From a virus, in IMG/VR virus record IMGVR_UViG_3300043409_000099, positions 1-21,131 of that record: DNA of 21,131 nt; one strand, 5' to 3'. Made by a program: the position numbers and the translations under genes. The notes beneath the pieces were generated by a model. It ran no database searches and was not told where the DNA came from. It saw only the letters and a program-made list of their open reading frames with translations. Positions 13,759 to 21,116 of this stretch are shown here, in pieces. Each line of letters opens with the position of its first letter. The stretch's first letter is position 1.

Positions 13759-14785
13759 TTTGTTTCCTCAATTCAATAGCAACCTGTTTGGCGTATTCAT
13801 TCAGTGGCACTCCAAGCCTGTTGGCCAGAGCAACTTGCGTACGCGATAGAGTGATCTTTCTAGGGGCCACACTTCGTGTTGCAGATGCAACGACTGTCGT
13901 CTTACGACGACGCTCTTCGGTCACCTCCTCGTGGTCATCATCGCCCTCAAAGGACTCTGGGAACACTTGGCGCATACGAGAGTTGATCTTCTCGTAGTAG
14001 TCGTCAGATCGCGGGTTGACGCCCTGTTTGACCAGTTTTTGGTGCAACCCCAGCGCAAAACTGGTCATCTCATCGTCATCTCCGAACCATTTATTCTTGG
14101 CTTGCCAAGTTATGGCGCGGTCGTCAACTGACTGTGCTGGGGCGGTTGTTTGAGTTTGTACATCAAAATTGTCTTCTTGTAAAGTAGGAAGTTTGAAGTT
14201 GTTTACTCGCTCAACTTTCATTTTTGCAGCGGTCAGTGCCTCTTGGGCCTCGACTACGGCATCCGCTTCCCCAGATTCGTACGCCTTTTTGTACTGGGCT
14301 CGGGCGTCGTCATGCTCAGCAGCGGCCATTTTCTTAGCCGACTCCAGCATTGCTTCTTGGTTCTTGGAGACAGTGCCCTTGAGCTTTTTGTTCTCCTCAG
14401 CAATCTGCTGTGCATAACGCAACGCTTCCTCGCGTTCCTTGGTGGCGGACTCTGCGGCTCGCCGTTGGTCGTGGTAGCCTTTGCTAAAGTGTTGCAGGCG
14501 CTTTCGCACCTTTTCGGAATACTCGTCCATCTCCTCTTCGGAAAGCTCCATAGGAGCTTTAGAACGCTTCTTCCCTTGATCTTCCTCGGAGCGGTCGTCA
14601 ACCACCTCGATTTCAAAATCATCTTCCTTGGCTTTGGCCTTGGACTTCTCTCGCTTAGCTTCTTCATCCGCAGGGCGTCCTTCAACCTTCAGCGCAAAGC
14701 TGCCGTCGTTCTTTTCCACAAAGTCTGCGGTACCCGATTCTTTATCGGGATCGGGAAACTCAAACTCTACTTTTTGCAGTGCCAT
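13751..14785 (-). CDS. Scaffolding protein
   Basis: 344 residues; ATG at 14785 with AAGGAG seven bases upstream. The N-terminal third is very acidic and charged (residues about 45-95 include EDDFEIEVVDDRSEEDQGKK and ELSEEEMDEYSEKV). Residues about 95-195 form a long predicted coiled coil rich in Ala, Glu, Lys and Gln. 'WQAKNKWFGDDDEMTSFALGLHQKLVKQG' sits mid-C-terminal, and the end is basic (APRKITLSRTQVALANRLG, ending ELRKQNG). This composition and the position two genes before the capsid are characteristic of internal scaffolds that direct procapsid assembly and then leave. No protease domain is seen. Confidence 0.85.
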   Translation of the reverse strand: MALQKVEFEFPDPDKESGTADFVEKNDGSFALKVEGRPADEEAKREKSKAKAKEDDFEIEVVDDRSEEDQGKKRSKAPMELSEEEMDEYSEKVRKRLQHFSKGYHDQRRAAESATKEREEALRYAQQIAEENKKLKGTVSKNQEAMLESAKKMAAAEHDDARAQYKKAYESGEADAVVEAQEALTAAKMKVERVNNFKLPTLQEDNFDVQTQTTAPAQSVDDRAITWQAKNKWFGDDDEMTSFALGLHQKLVKQGVNPRSDDYYEKINSRMRQVFPESFEGDDDHEEVTEERRRKTTVVASATRSVAPRKITLSRTQVALANRLGVPLNEYAKQVAIELRKQNG

Positions 14786-14795
14786 TTATTTCTCC

Positions 14796-15173
14796 TTATG
14801 CACGCGATACGCCACGCGGGTCGGCTACGACAGCCTCAATTGAGTCGTCGTTCATAAGACGGTACTCCACACCATTCACACTGACACGAGTGCCAGAGTA
14901 TGCGGGGAACACCACGTAATCACCTACCTTGCACCAAGGGCCGTTTGGAAAACGGGTAAGGTCTGAGTAGGCTTGATCGCCCATGTCAAGCACAAGGCCA
15001 ACAGTGGACATGACACGTTCTTCACGCATCGTTTGCTTTGCTTTGAGGATGCCCATCTCACCGAGGGTTTCTTCAATTTGCGGCAAAGCAATCAGCAGCC
15101 GGTATCCAACGGGCTTTGGAAGCTGGGCTTCCACTTCGTCGTCGGTAACAGCGTTTTCGACTTGATCAGTCAT
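14796..15173 (-). CDS. GroES-like co-chaperonin
   Basis: 125 residues. ATG at 15173 has GGAAGAAG upstream and overlaps the previous gene by 8 bases; an in-frame start at 15227 would overlap it by 62 bases. The Cpn10 fold is readable: 'PKPVGYRLLIALPQIEETLGEMGILKAKQ' (first strands and a mobile-loop region), 'STVGLVLDMGDQAY', and 'GPWCKVGDYVVFPAYSGTRVSVNGVEYRLMNDDSIEAVV', matching the GroES G-x-V-x-x-x-G and V-G-D-x-V-x-F/Y elements. It should cap GroEL during folding of the capsid protein, as T4 gp31 does. The loop differs from bacterial GroES, with 'MREERVMS' before the V-G-L-V strand. It lies between portal and scaffold genes. Confidence 0.87.
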   Translation of the reverse strand: MTDQVENAVTDDEVEAQLPKPVGYRLLIALPQIEETLGEMGILKAKQTMREERVMSTVGLVLDMGDQAYSDLTRFPNGPWCKVGDYVVFPAYSGTRVSVNGVEYRLMNDDSIEAVVADPRGVSRA

Positions 15174-15366
15174 TGTCTTCTTCTTCCATTTGAGAGCGCG
15201 AAAGGTCTTTGGTGGTTTGGATAGCAAGCTGGAGACCCCGAATCCTGCCTACTACTTCCCGGTATTCAGAGTGGTCTTTAGCTCCTCCGTTTGCCAGAAA
15301 CTGGGTTGCCGAGGAGACATCCTCCTCGTGTTTCATGATGAGCACGTCAAAGACGGTTTTGGCCAT
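15166..15366 (-). CDS. Small conserved phage protein after the portal gene
   Basis: 66 residues; ATG at 15366 with AAGGAG six bases upstream, only three bases after the portal stop. The sequence MAKTVFDVLIMKHEEDVSSA is followed by 'FLANGGAKDHSEYREVVGRIRGLQLAIQTTKDLS' and an acidic end (EEEDND). It is predicted almost wholly helical. The FxxNGGAKDxxxYRxxxGxIRGL pattern is common in my memory of phages with this gene order, always beside the portal. It may assist portal assembly. Function unknown. Confidence 0.85.
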   Translation of the reverse strand: MAKTVFDVLIMKHEEDVSSATQFLANGGAKDHSEYREVVGRIRGLQLAIQTTKDLSRSQMEEEDND

Positions 15367-15369
15367 GGA

Positions 15370-17784
15370 TTACTCCTTTCTACCTTGAGGTTTTGGTGTG
15401 GCTAACACCTTGAGCGCATCAAGTTTCATGCGTTGTGCGGCTTGAGTTTCTTGTGACTTGACACGATTGGCTTCTTTGTCAGCCTCAATCTTGACGCGCT
15501 CTTTCTCCATGATGAGTTTTGCTGCGGCAATCTCTGCGTCGGTCTGGTCTTTCTGCGCCTTGCGAGTGACCTCCATCTCTTGCACCTTGACCTTGGCCTG
15601 CTCCAACTGGAACAACGGGTCTGCGGCTTGCTGCTGGGCTTGTGTCTGCGCAGCTTGCTGCTGGTGCTGTTGAGCCAACTGCTTGCCGCCATCGGCAATG
15701 AGTTTGGACAGTTGAACCTCGACATCCTCGGGCAGTTCTTCGTCTGGCGGTGGCAAAGTGACGCCAAGGCGTTCTTCCATCTGCTTGCGATAGCTGAACC
15801 CCAAGTGCTCGGCAATGTGCGCCTGCAACGAAGCCATGATCTGCTGAGCCTGTGGGTTCTGGCCAATCGTTTGCGCAATCATTGGGTCTTGCATAAACGA
15901 CGTGTGGGTCGCAATGTGTGCCTCATGGTCTTGGTGGATAAACGCTTTCATCGGTTTGCCCACCAACGCTGACATGTTTTCAGACACTGGGTCACGTGGC
16001 TTCTGATCTTCGCTCGTTGGCACAATCTTGTCGGCGTTCTTAATGCCCAGCACCTCGATCATCTGGCGGTGCAAATAGGGCAAGTCGTAAATCTGTGGTG
16101 CAGACTGCGACATCTGGAACACAGCTTGGTACTGCACCACACGCTGAGCCATCGTGCTGCTGTTGGGGTCGCTGACGGGGATGACATCCACCATCGCGTA
16201 GTCCATCTTGCGAGCTTTGGCCAGACCGGTCTCTGGCTGGTAGCCGTAGTCCTCGGGCGCTTCTTCTGCAATAATCTTTTTCAAGAGCTTGAACTCTTGC
16301 TTCATCGCGTAGTGCACACGGGCTTGCACCGCTGCCATGGGCTTGAGTGTGCGTTCCAGCAACGCCAGCGTAGTGCCCACGGGCGCGTTTGCGCTCATGT
16401 CCGATATGTTCATGTCGCTGATTGCACCGAGGCGACGGCCTTCTTCGGTGATGCGCTGTAACAACGCAAGCAGTGTCTGTGACGGCTCCTTGTACGGGAG
16501 CATCATGATGTTGTCTTTGATCGAGCCGCTTGGCACGTCCACGTCGCGGAACTCGCCCGGAGCAATCGGTGTGTCGTCGCCTTTAACGCGCAAGCCACGG
16601 GCTTTCATGCCGCCCGGCAAGTTCGACAGCGTACCTGCGTCCACCAACTGGCGAATGATTGAAGTGCCAGCGCGAGCGTAACCGCCGATGATATGGATCA
16701 GACCCAGACCATAGAAGCCAAACCCCGGCACATAGACATAGTGCACGAAGTGGTCGTCCTTTAGCCGCAGTGGGTCTTCTTCTTTCCAGTTACGGCGCAC
16801 GGCCAACACCTCAGTGGTGCCCCGGTCAATGGTCACAACGTACGGTTTAGGTAACTCGTCTTCCTCGTCGTCCACGCCATCAATCAGCATGTCAACGCTA
16901 ATCTCCAACAACGTATACCGGTCGTCATTTTGAATTGTGTATCCGCCTTCCTCGGCCTTTTTCTTCTCCACGTCTGTGGGGAACGACTGGGGGTCACCAA
17001 GGTCAATCTCACGGTAGAACCCGCTGGCCATCAGCTTGTCCATCTCATTCTTTGTCTTGCGCATCACGTGGGTGACACGCTCTGCGGTCTCAATGTGCGA
17101 CGCACCGTACGGCACCACAACATCTTCTGCTGGCAGGTAGATAGAGACTTGACGGCCCAGCAGCGGGTCAAAGTACACCTTCTTGAACGCGCTACCTGCA
17201 AGCCCCAGTGAGTACAACATGCGCTCATGCTCTGGCCGGTACTCGACCATACGCTCTGTCAACTGATAGTTCATATCGTTGCGCACGCGCTCAGCCGCTT
17301 CTTCCTTCTCCTTTGTGGTTTTGCCAAGAATCTTTGTCTTGACAGGGCCAGCGGCAGGGAATGTCTCGCTCATGGTCTCAGCTTGGAACCGTATCGCAGC
17401 TTCTGCCAGCACGGTTGAGTACACACCGCAGGCGTCGTCCCACGGCTCAGTGCGCTCTTCATACTTGAACCCCAGCACCTCCAGACCCTTGACAAACGTG
17501 TCAGCCCAGTCTTTCCGGGCCACCATGTCAGCCTCAAACAACTCAATCAGGTCGGTTGACAGGGAAGTTAACTTGCCCTCGTCGATATGCTCCGCAAGGT
17601 TAGCCTCAAAGTCAGACTCGTCCTTCTCATCCTCGGCCTCGCCCATGATGATCTCTGCACCACCATCTGGCAACATGTTTACTGTGGACTCCTCGTCCAT
17701 CTCAATCTCCATGCTGTCGCCCAAACTCTCCAGTCCTTGCGGCGCGGAGTACAAGCCCTTACTCATTGAATCTGCTGCTGCCAT
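15370..17784 (-). CDS. Portal protein
   Basis: 804 residues; ATG at 17784 with AAGGAC upstream, ten bases after the terL stop. After an acidic N-terminus (residues 24-85) the core has 'PWDDACGVYSTVLAEAAIRFQAE', 'MLYSLGLAGSAFKKVYFDP', 'DVVVPYGAS', 'HYVYVPGFGFYGLGLIHIIGGYARAGTSIIRQLVDAGTLS' and 'ISDMSANAPVGTTLALLERTLKPM', the stem and wing elements of long portals. Residues about 700-800 are a Gln-rich stretch and then a long Lys/Glu/Ala coiled coil, like the C-terminal barrel of P22-type portals. Twelve copies should form the DNA channel at one vertex, docking terminase and later the adaptors at 7730-8686 and perhaps 6244-6879. The length favours a podovirus-like virion. Confidence 0.93.
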   Translation of the reverse strand: MAAADSMSKGLYSAPQGLESLGDSMEIEMDEESTVNMLPDGGAEIIMGEAEDEKDESDFEANLAEHIDEGKLTSLSTDLIELFEADMVARKDWADTFVKGLEVLGFKYEERTEPWDDACGVYSTVLAEAAIRFQAETMSETFPAAGPVKTKILGKTTKEKEEAAERVRNDMNYQLTERMVEYRPEHERMLYSLGLAGSAFKKVYFDPLLGRQVSIYLPAEDVVVPYGASHIETAERVTHVMRKTKNEMDKLMASGFYREIDLGDPQSFPTDVEKKKAEEGGYTIQNDDRYTLLEISVDMLIDGVDDEEDELPKPYVVTIDRGTTEVLAVRRNWKEEDPLRLKDDHFVHYVYVPGFGFYGLGLIHIIGGYARAGTSIIRQLVDAGTLSNLPGGMKARGLRVKGDDTPIAPGEFRDVDVPSGSIKDNIMMLPYKEPSQTLLALLQRITEEGRRLGAISDMNISDMSANAPVGTTLALLERTLKPMAAVQARVHYAMKQEFKLLKKIIAEEAPEDYGYQPETGLAKARKMDYAMVDVIPVSDPNSSTMAQRVVQYQAVFQMSQSAPQIYDLPYLHRQMIEVLGIKNADKIVPTSEDQKPRDPVSENMSALVGKPMKAFIHQDHEAHIATHTSFMQDPMIAQTIGQNPQAQQIMASLQAHIAEHLGFSYRKQMEERLGVTLPPPDEELPEDVEVQLSKLIADGGKQLAQQHQQQAAQTQAQQQAADPLFQLEQAKVKVQEMEVTRKAQKDQTDAEIAAAKLIMEKERVKIEADKEANRVKSQETQAAQRMKLDALKVLATPKPQGRKE

Positions 17785-17793
17785 GATTTGTCC

Positions 17794-19356
17794 TTAGTAG
17801 TACCCGCCTTTGCGGGATTTGAAATATCGAATCTCATCTGGCTCATCCGAAGGCAATCGGATGAAGCCCCCTTGGCGAAACCGCATCAGCGCCATCACCG
17901 TCGAGTCCACCAAGTCATCGTTACTCATGAATGGGAAACCTGCAATCTCTTCTACAACCTCCTCGGCCCAGCGGGTGTCAGGCACCCAGCACAGCCCAGA
18001 GCGCACAATGTCTGCCACAGAGTTTAACCGTGCCAGCTTGTCTCCGCTACCTCTGTGCGGAGTGAACTCCCCTACAGGAATACCTGTACGTCGCATCTCT
18101 TGGTACAACTGCGTACCTGCGGATTTTTTCTCCACAATGAACGCATCTGGCTCCCACTCCTTGTACTCAGCATACGCAAGTTCCTTCAACTCTGGGAACT
18201 CCAGACGTTTCTTAATCGAGTTCAGGAGGATGATGTTGTGGCACCCCTCTGCCTCGTTCATGAACACGCCCCACGTAGTCAGGGCAGTAAAGTCAGCGCG
18301 GTTGTGGCTCTCAGCCGCCGCGTCCAAACTCATGATCACGTACTCACATGTTGGTGGGTCTTCCTTCTCCCAGCGTTTCCACCAGTCACGCTTAACGACT
18401 GATGCTTCTTCTGCGGTGGGATTCTGCTGGTACTGTGCGTTCCACTGGAACGTAGGCATCGACGCCTTGGTGCGCAGCAGCGCCTTCATGTCAAAGAACT
18501 CAGGCCACAGCGGTTTTTGCACGATAGAGCCGTCAGTCTGCTCCGTGTCCACGATGGCCGGGAACTCAATCACCTCATATTGATCAGAGCCCTCGTTGGC
18601 CCTCATGTCATTGGTGACGCGCCCTGTCAGGTCATTCTGGTGCCACCTCGTTTGCACAATGGCAACCCGCCCACCGGGCATGAGACGGGTACGAGCACCG
18701 TACGTAAACCACTCGTAGGCTTTGTCAAACACATCGTAATTGCCGTTAATGATGTCTTGCTCGTTATGAGGGTCGTCAACAAGAAGCAAATCAGCACCAC
18801 GGCCAGCCAAAGCAGAACCGACACCGCAAGCAAAATACTCTCCGCCTGCGCTTGTGCTCCAGCGTCCTGCACTCTTGGAGTCTGTGGAAAGCCCGACGTT
18901 TGGAAAGACAAGTTTGTAGTTATCTGAGTCAATGATGTTCCTGACCTTGCGGCCAAAATCCACGGCAAGGTCTGTGGTGTGCGAGACCATCAGCACCTTC
19001 TTGTTCGGGTACTTCCCCAAGAACCAAGCTGGGAAATAAATAGACACCATCTGAGATTTGCCATGGCGTGGTGGCATGTTCACGCACACACGATCCTTGT
19101 TCCCCGCAGCAATGTCCATGAGCAAGTTAGCCAACCTGCGGTGGTGCTTGCCCACTATGTAATCGGGCTGCATGTGCTTGCAAAATGCAATCAGATCGTC
19201 AAAACATGCCTTGGCTGTCTTGCGGCTCTCAATAATGTCTGCAATTTTCTCAATCTCAGCCTGTTCCTCGGGCTCGTAGGCGTCAAGATTGTCCAGCATC
19301 AACTGGATTTCGGCCTCCGTGAAGTCATCTAGGCCAAGAAGTGCGGCCTCAGTCAT
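17794..19356 (-). CDS. terL: Terminase large subunit (ATPase and nuclease)
   Basis: 520 residues. ATG at 19356 has GGAAG six bases upstream and overlaps terS by 8 bases; a TTG start at 19404 would overlap by 56. The ATPase domain has a Walker A PPRHGKS (residues 95-101), Walker B LLLVDD (190-195) and the coupling motif QTRWH (235-239). The nuclease domain has the RNase H-like acidic residues: Asp345 in MSLDAAAE, Glu409 in FIVEKKSAG and the Asp cluster NDDLVDST (479-486). The motor translocates DNA through the portal and cuts the concatemer. All key residues are present. It ends ten bases before the portal gene. Confidence 0.96.
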   Translation of the reverse strand: MTEAALLGLDDFTEAEIQLMLDNLDAYEPEEQAEIEKIADIIESRKTAKACFDDLIAFCKHMQPDYIVGKHHRRLANLLMDIAAGNKDRVCVNMPPRHGKSQMVSIYFPAWFLGKYPNKKVLMVSHTTDLAVDFGRKVRNIIDSDNYKLVFPNVGLSTDSKSAGRWSTSAGGEYFACGVGSALAGRGADLLLVDDPHNEQDIINGNYDVFDKAYEWFTYGARTRLMPGGRVAIVQTRWHQNDLTGRVTNDMRANEGSDQYEVIEFPAIVDTEQTDGSIVQKPLWPEFFDMKALLRTKASMPTFQWNAQYQQNPTAEEASVVKRDWWKRWEKEDPPTCEYVIMSLDAAAESHNRADFTALTTWGVFMNEAEGCHNIILLNSIKKRLEFPELKELAYAEYKEWEPDAFIVEKKSAGTQLYQEMRRTGIPVGEFTPHRGSGDKLARLNSVADIVRSGLCWVPDTRWAEEVVEEIAGFPFMSNDDLVDSTVMALMRFRQGGFIRLPSDEPDEIRYFKSRKGGYY

Positions 19357-19996
19357 CAAAACTTCCGTTTTCTGGCTCAAACGGGGCTTGTTGCGCGGAT
19401 ACAACAGGTTTTAGGCCCATTTCTGCGTCTACGTCAATGACATCACCGCCAATTTCGACTGCATCAGTGGCCAACTCAGGCTTTTGGATGAGTCTTTGGA
19501 GCTTGGCACGCAACCGCGCCTTCAATTCGTCCGTCGATTGGTGCGTAATGGTCACTTCAGCGCGGTCTGTAAACAACCCCACATCGGAATGCTTGCCCAA
19601 AAGCTCCAATGCACGGATTCTGATGCGTGGGTCAGGGTTCTGAGACTCCTCCAGCAGCCGGTTGGTCACCATGTGACGCACCTCAAGAGCATGTGTGACC
19701 ACAGCCCTACCGTATTCGTCAAGATACGAACGGATGTTTAGGAGTGAGGCAGGTGTCAGTGATGACGCACGTGCATGTGATACCGCGTTGCTGGCGTTGT
19801 GCGGACTATTGGCGTATGCCGTGACGATTGCAGCCGCTGCTTGTGCATCTTCCTCGTTGGGTTCCTGCACCCCCAACCCGTGTTCCTCTAATAGAAGGAT
19901 GGAACGGCAAGCAGCCTCGGCCCTTTCTCGCAGGTCGAGGTATGGAATGTCGGGGATGATCTCCACCCCAAATTCTGGTGTGAGTTCAATTGTCAT
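19349..19996 (-). CDS. terS: Terminase small subunit
   Basis: 215 residues from ATG at 19996; a TTG nine bases upstream is possible. The ribosome site is weak (ACGGAC) and the leader from the predicted promoter is only about 24 bases. 'LRERAEAACRSILLLEEHG' near the start and a central helical section precede 'DPRIRIRALELLGKHSDVGLFTDRAEVTITHQSTDELKARLRAKLQRL' (residues about 126-175), typical of small terminases: a helix, then a strand-turn, then an oligomerisation helix. It should recognise the packaging site on phage DNA and hand it to TerL, whose gene overlaps by 8 bases. The nearby G-run repeats are candidate recognition sites. Confidence 0.82.
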   Translation of the reverse strand: MTIELTPEFGVEIIPDIPYLDLRERAEAACRSILLLEEHGLGVQEPNEEDAQAAAAIVTAYANSPHNASNAVSHARASSLTPASLLNIRSYLDEYGRAVVTHALEVRHMVTNRLLEESQNPDPRIRIRALELLGKHSDVGLFTDRAEVTITHQSTDELKARLRAKLQRLIQKPELATDAVEIGGDVIDVDAEMGLKPVVSAQQAPFEPENGSFDD

Positions 19997-20026
19997 TGTG
20001 CGCAAGTCCGTGTAGACCGATGCGTA

Positions 20027-20054
20027 ATAGTACCTTATTTTCTTAGGGTGTCAA
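20027..20054 (-). promoter_or_regulatory. Sigma70-type promoter for the terS operon
   Basis: On the minus strand a perfect -35 TTGACA (20054-20049) is followed after 16 bases by TACTAT (20032-20027, 4 of 6 consensus bases). Transcription would start near 20020, about 24 bases before the terS ATG. The parS-like palindrome ends 17 bases upstream of the -35 box. Confidence 0.75.
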
Positions 20055-20065
20055 ACTTCCCTACC

Positions 20066-20245
20066 GGGGGTGTTCCACGTGGAACAAGGGGGTGGGTCTA
20101 TGTAGGTATCTGGAAAGATGTTATGGGGGGTAGTGCCACAAAACTACTGAAAAATTTTTATGGGTAACGTATAAACATGATAGGGGGTAGTCTCTACGTG
20201 AATGTAGAGTTATTTTATGAAACGTATTACTTTCTGGGGGTGGTG
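20066..20245 (+). repeat. Five G-run repeats, GGGGGT(A/G)GT-like
   Basis: Same-direction copies lie at 20066-20074 (GGGGGTGTT), 20088-20097 (GGGGGTGGGT), 20126-20135 (GGGGGTAGTG), 20183-20191 (GGGGGTAGT) and 20236-20245 (GGGGGTGGTG). A further run of seven G is at 20301-20307. They are confined to the gene-free region next to terS. They could be protein-binding iterons, packaging sites or G-quadruplex-forming DNA. Confidence 0.7.
20071..20086. promoter_or_regulatory. parS: parS-like centromere palindrome
   Basis: TGTTCCACGTGGAACA is a perfect 16-base palindrome that matches the near-universal bacterial chromosomal parS consensus, TGTTnCACGTGnAACA, bound by ParB. Only one copy is seen in the window, and no parA or parB gene is visible here. 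The site could recruit host ParB to the phage genome or be bound by a related phage protein. Confidence 0.8.
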
Positions 20246-20351
20246 AGTATTTGTTTGGAATAGCATACCTACGCGGCCACAGGGACTCCAAACCCTACAA
20301 GGGGGGGCCGGGTACGGGTGGGTCGCCCATAGGGTCATATGCGCTTTGCCA

Positions 20352-20370
20352 TGTTAGGGAATCCCTAACA
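20352..20370. promoter_or_regulatory. 19-base palindromic operator, copy 1
   Basis: TGTTAGGGAATCCCTAACA is a perfect inverted repeat with 9-base arms around a central A. Its centre is about 70 bases upstream of the predicted start of the plus-strand transcript, where an activator or upstream repressor site could sit. The same arms recur at 21098-21116. Confidence 0.8.
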
Positions 20371-20395
20371 GATCGTATCAGATCGTGCCATTACC

Positions 20396-20424
20396 TTGAC
20401 AATCATGCCATGCTTTGTTACAGT
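20396..20424 (+). promoter_or_regulatory. Sigma70-type promoter for the plus-strand gene
   Basis: A perfect -35 TTGACA (20396-20401), a 17-base spacer and TACAGT (20419-20424, 4 of 6 consensus bases) predict transcription starting near 20431, about 63 bases before the chosen start codon at 20494. Confidence 0.8.
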
Positions 20425-20493
20425 AGAGGCCTCGGTTGAGCAATGCGGACATACGAAGCGCGGTTCAATCGGGTAATCCTTGAAAGGGATTGT

Positions 20494-21021
20494 ATGAAAG
20501 CAGCTATCGTGAAACTGTCAGCCTCGACCGTGACCAATATCAGCACATGGGCCAACAAGTCTCTGACCACTGAGAAGGCCAAGGTCAAGGCGGTTGACAG
20601 CTTGCATGCGGATGGTGTGACGGCAGCAATGCTGCGCGCTCCTAAAAACGGAGAGAGCACAGTATTGTTTGACAGTGTGAAGGTTGGCATCGTGCTCGGG
20701 TTCACTGCATCGGTGCAGGCACTGCTTAAGAAGGACACGAAGGGGCTGAGTGATTCGCAGAAAACTGAGAAGCGCCACTGGTCGATGCAAATCGGCAGCA
20801 AGATGAAAGACTTGCGCAATGCACTCACAAGGCGTGAGACACAGGGTAAGGACTCTGATGGTGCAGGGGACGATAAGTCAACATGGGAAAGCACTAAGCG
20901 CAAAGTGCTGGCTGAGATCATTGCTCAGGCACAGAAAAAGGAGGCCAGCACGGTAACCAACATGCCAGCCTTCATCAAGGACTTGCAGTCCGCACTGGCA
21001 AGGATTCCAGCTACCGCCTAA
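20494..21021 (+). CDS. Unknown phage protein in its own transcription unit
   Basis: 175 residues. ATG at 20494 has GAAAGGGA six bases upstream; an in-frame ATG at 20443 would lie only about 12 bases after the predicted transcript start with no good ribosome site. The protein begins MKAAIVKLSASTVTNISTWA and is Lys/Ala/Thr-rich, mostly helical and basic. It has 'LFDSVKVGIVLGFTASVQALLKKD' (residues about 58-81), a charged 'SQKTEKRHWSMQIGSKMKDLRNAL' and a C-terminal 'FIKDLQSALARIPA'. No known domain is recognised. It is the only plus-strand gene here, has a strong promoter and terminator, and is flanked by the 19-base palindromes, so it is probably an early or regulated gene, perhaps DNA-binding. 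Confidence 0.85.
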   Translation: MKAAIVKLSASTVTNISTWANKSLTTEKAKVKAVDSLHADGVTAAMLRAPKNGESTVLFDSVKVGIVLGFTASVQALLKKDTKGLSDSQKTEKRHWSMQIGSKMKDLRNALTRRETQGKDSDGAGDDKSTWESTKRKVLAEIIAQAQKKEASTVTNMPAFIKDLQSALARIPATA

Positions 21022-21039
21022 TAACTAGGCACCACGAAG

Positions 21040-21069
21040 CCCCTGATCGAAAGGTCAGGGGTTTTTTTT
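21040..21069 (+). terminator. Rho-independent terminator of the plus-strand gene
   Basis: A 9-bp stem, CCCCTGATC/GGTCAGGGG with one G-U pair (21040-21048 and 21053-21061), closed by a GAAA tetraloop and followed by eight T. It lies 19 bases after the stop codon, so the gene forms a single-gene transcript. Confidence 0.95.
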
Positions 21070-21097
21070 CGTCTGTACTTTCCTGCATATCCGATCT

Positions 21098-21116
21098 TGT
21101 TAGGGACTCCCTAACA
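21098..21116. promoter_or_regulatory. 19-base palindromic operator, copy 2, with adjacent half-site
   Basis: TGTTAGGGACTCCCTAACA has the same 9-base arms as the copy at 20352-20370, with C instead of A at the centre; the flanking T and A extend the inverted repeat to 10-base arms (21097-21117). A further half-site, CCCTAACA, lies at 21124-21131, 15 bases after the matching half here, at the window edge. It probably controls a gene that begins outside the window. Confidence 0.8.

Larger units (their letters stand above)
19997..20493. other. Gene-free divergent regulatory region
   Basis: About 500 bases between terS (minus) and the plus-strand gene contain no convincing gene on either strand. 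They hold two divergent promoters, a perfect parS-like palindrome, five GGGGGTRGT-type repeats, an AT-rich patch with AAAAATTTTT (about 20150-20159), a weak hairpin CTCTAC/GTAGAG (20192-20209), a degenerate AGGGACTCC...CCCT element (20281-20296), a 19-base palindrome, and an 8-base direct repeat CAGATCGT at a 10-base period (20369-20386). The location next to terS makes it a candidate for the packaging site as well as for transcription control. Confidence 0.8.

Noticed and set aside
17810-18583. 257-residue open frame on the plus strand
   Set aside because: It lies wholly antisense to the well-supported terL gene, with Ser/Arg-rich shadow composition and no ribosome site or domain.
20192-20209. 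CTCTAC/GTAGAG hairpin as a terminator
   Set aside because: The stem is only 6 bp with mixed composition and the following TTATTTTA is not a proper T-run; it ends no gene.
20418-20921. 167-residue minus-strand frame opposite the plus-strand gene
   Set aside because: It is antisense to the 20494-21021 gene, which has a promoter, ribosome site and terminator on the plus strand.
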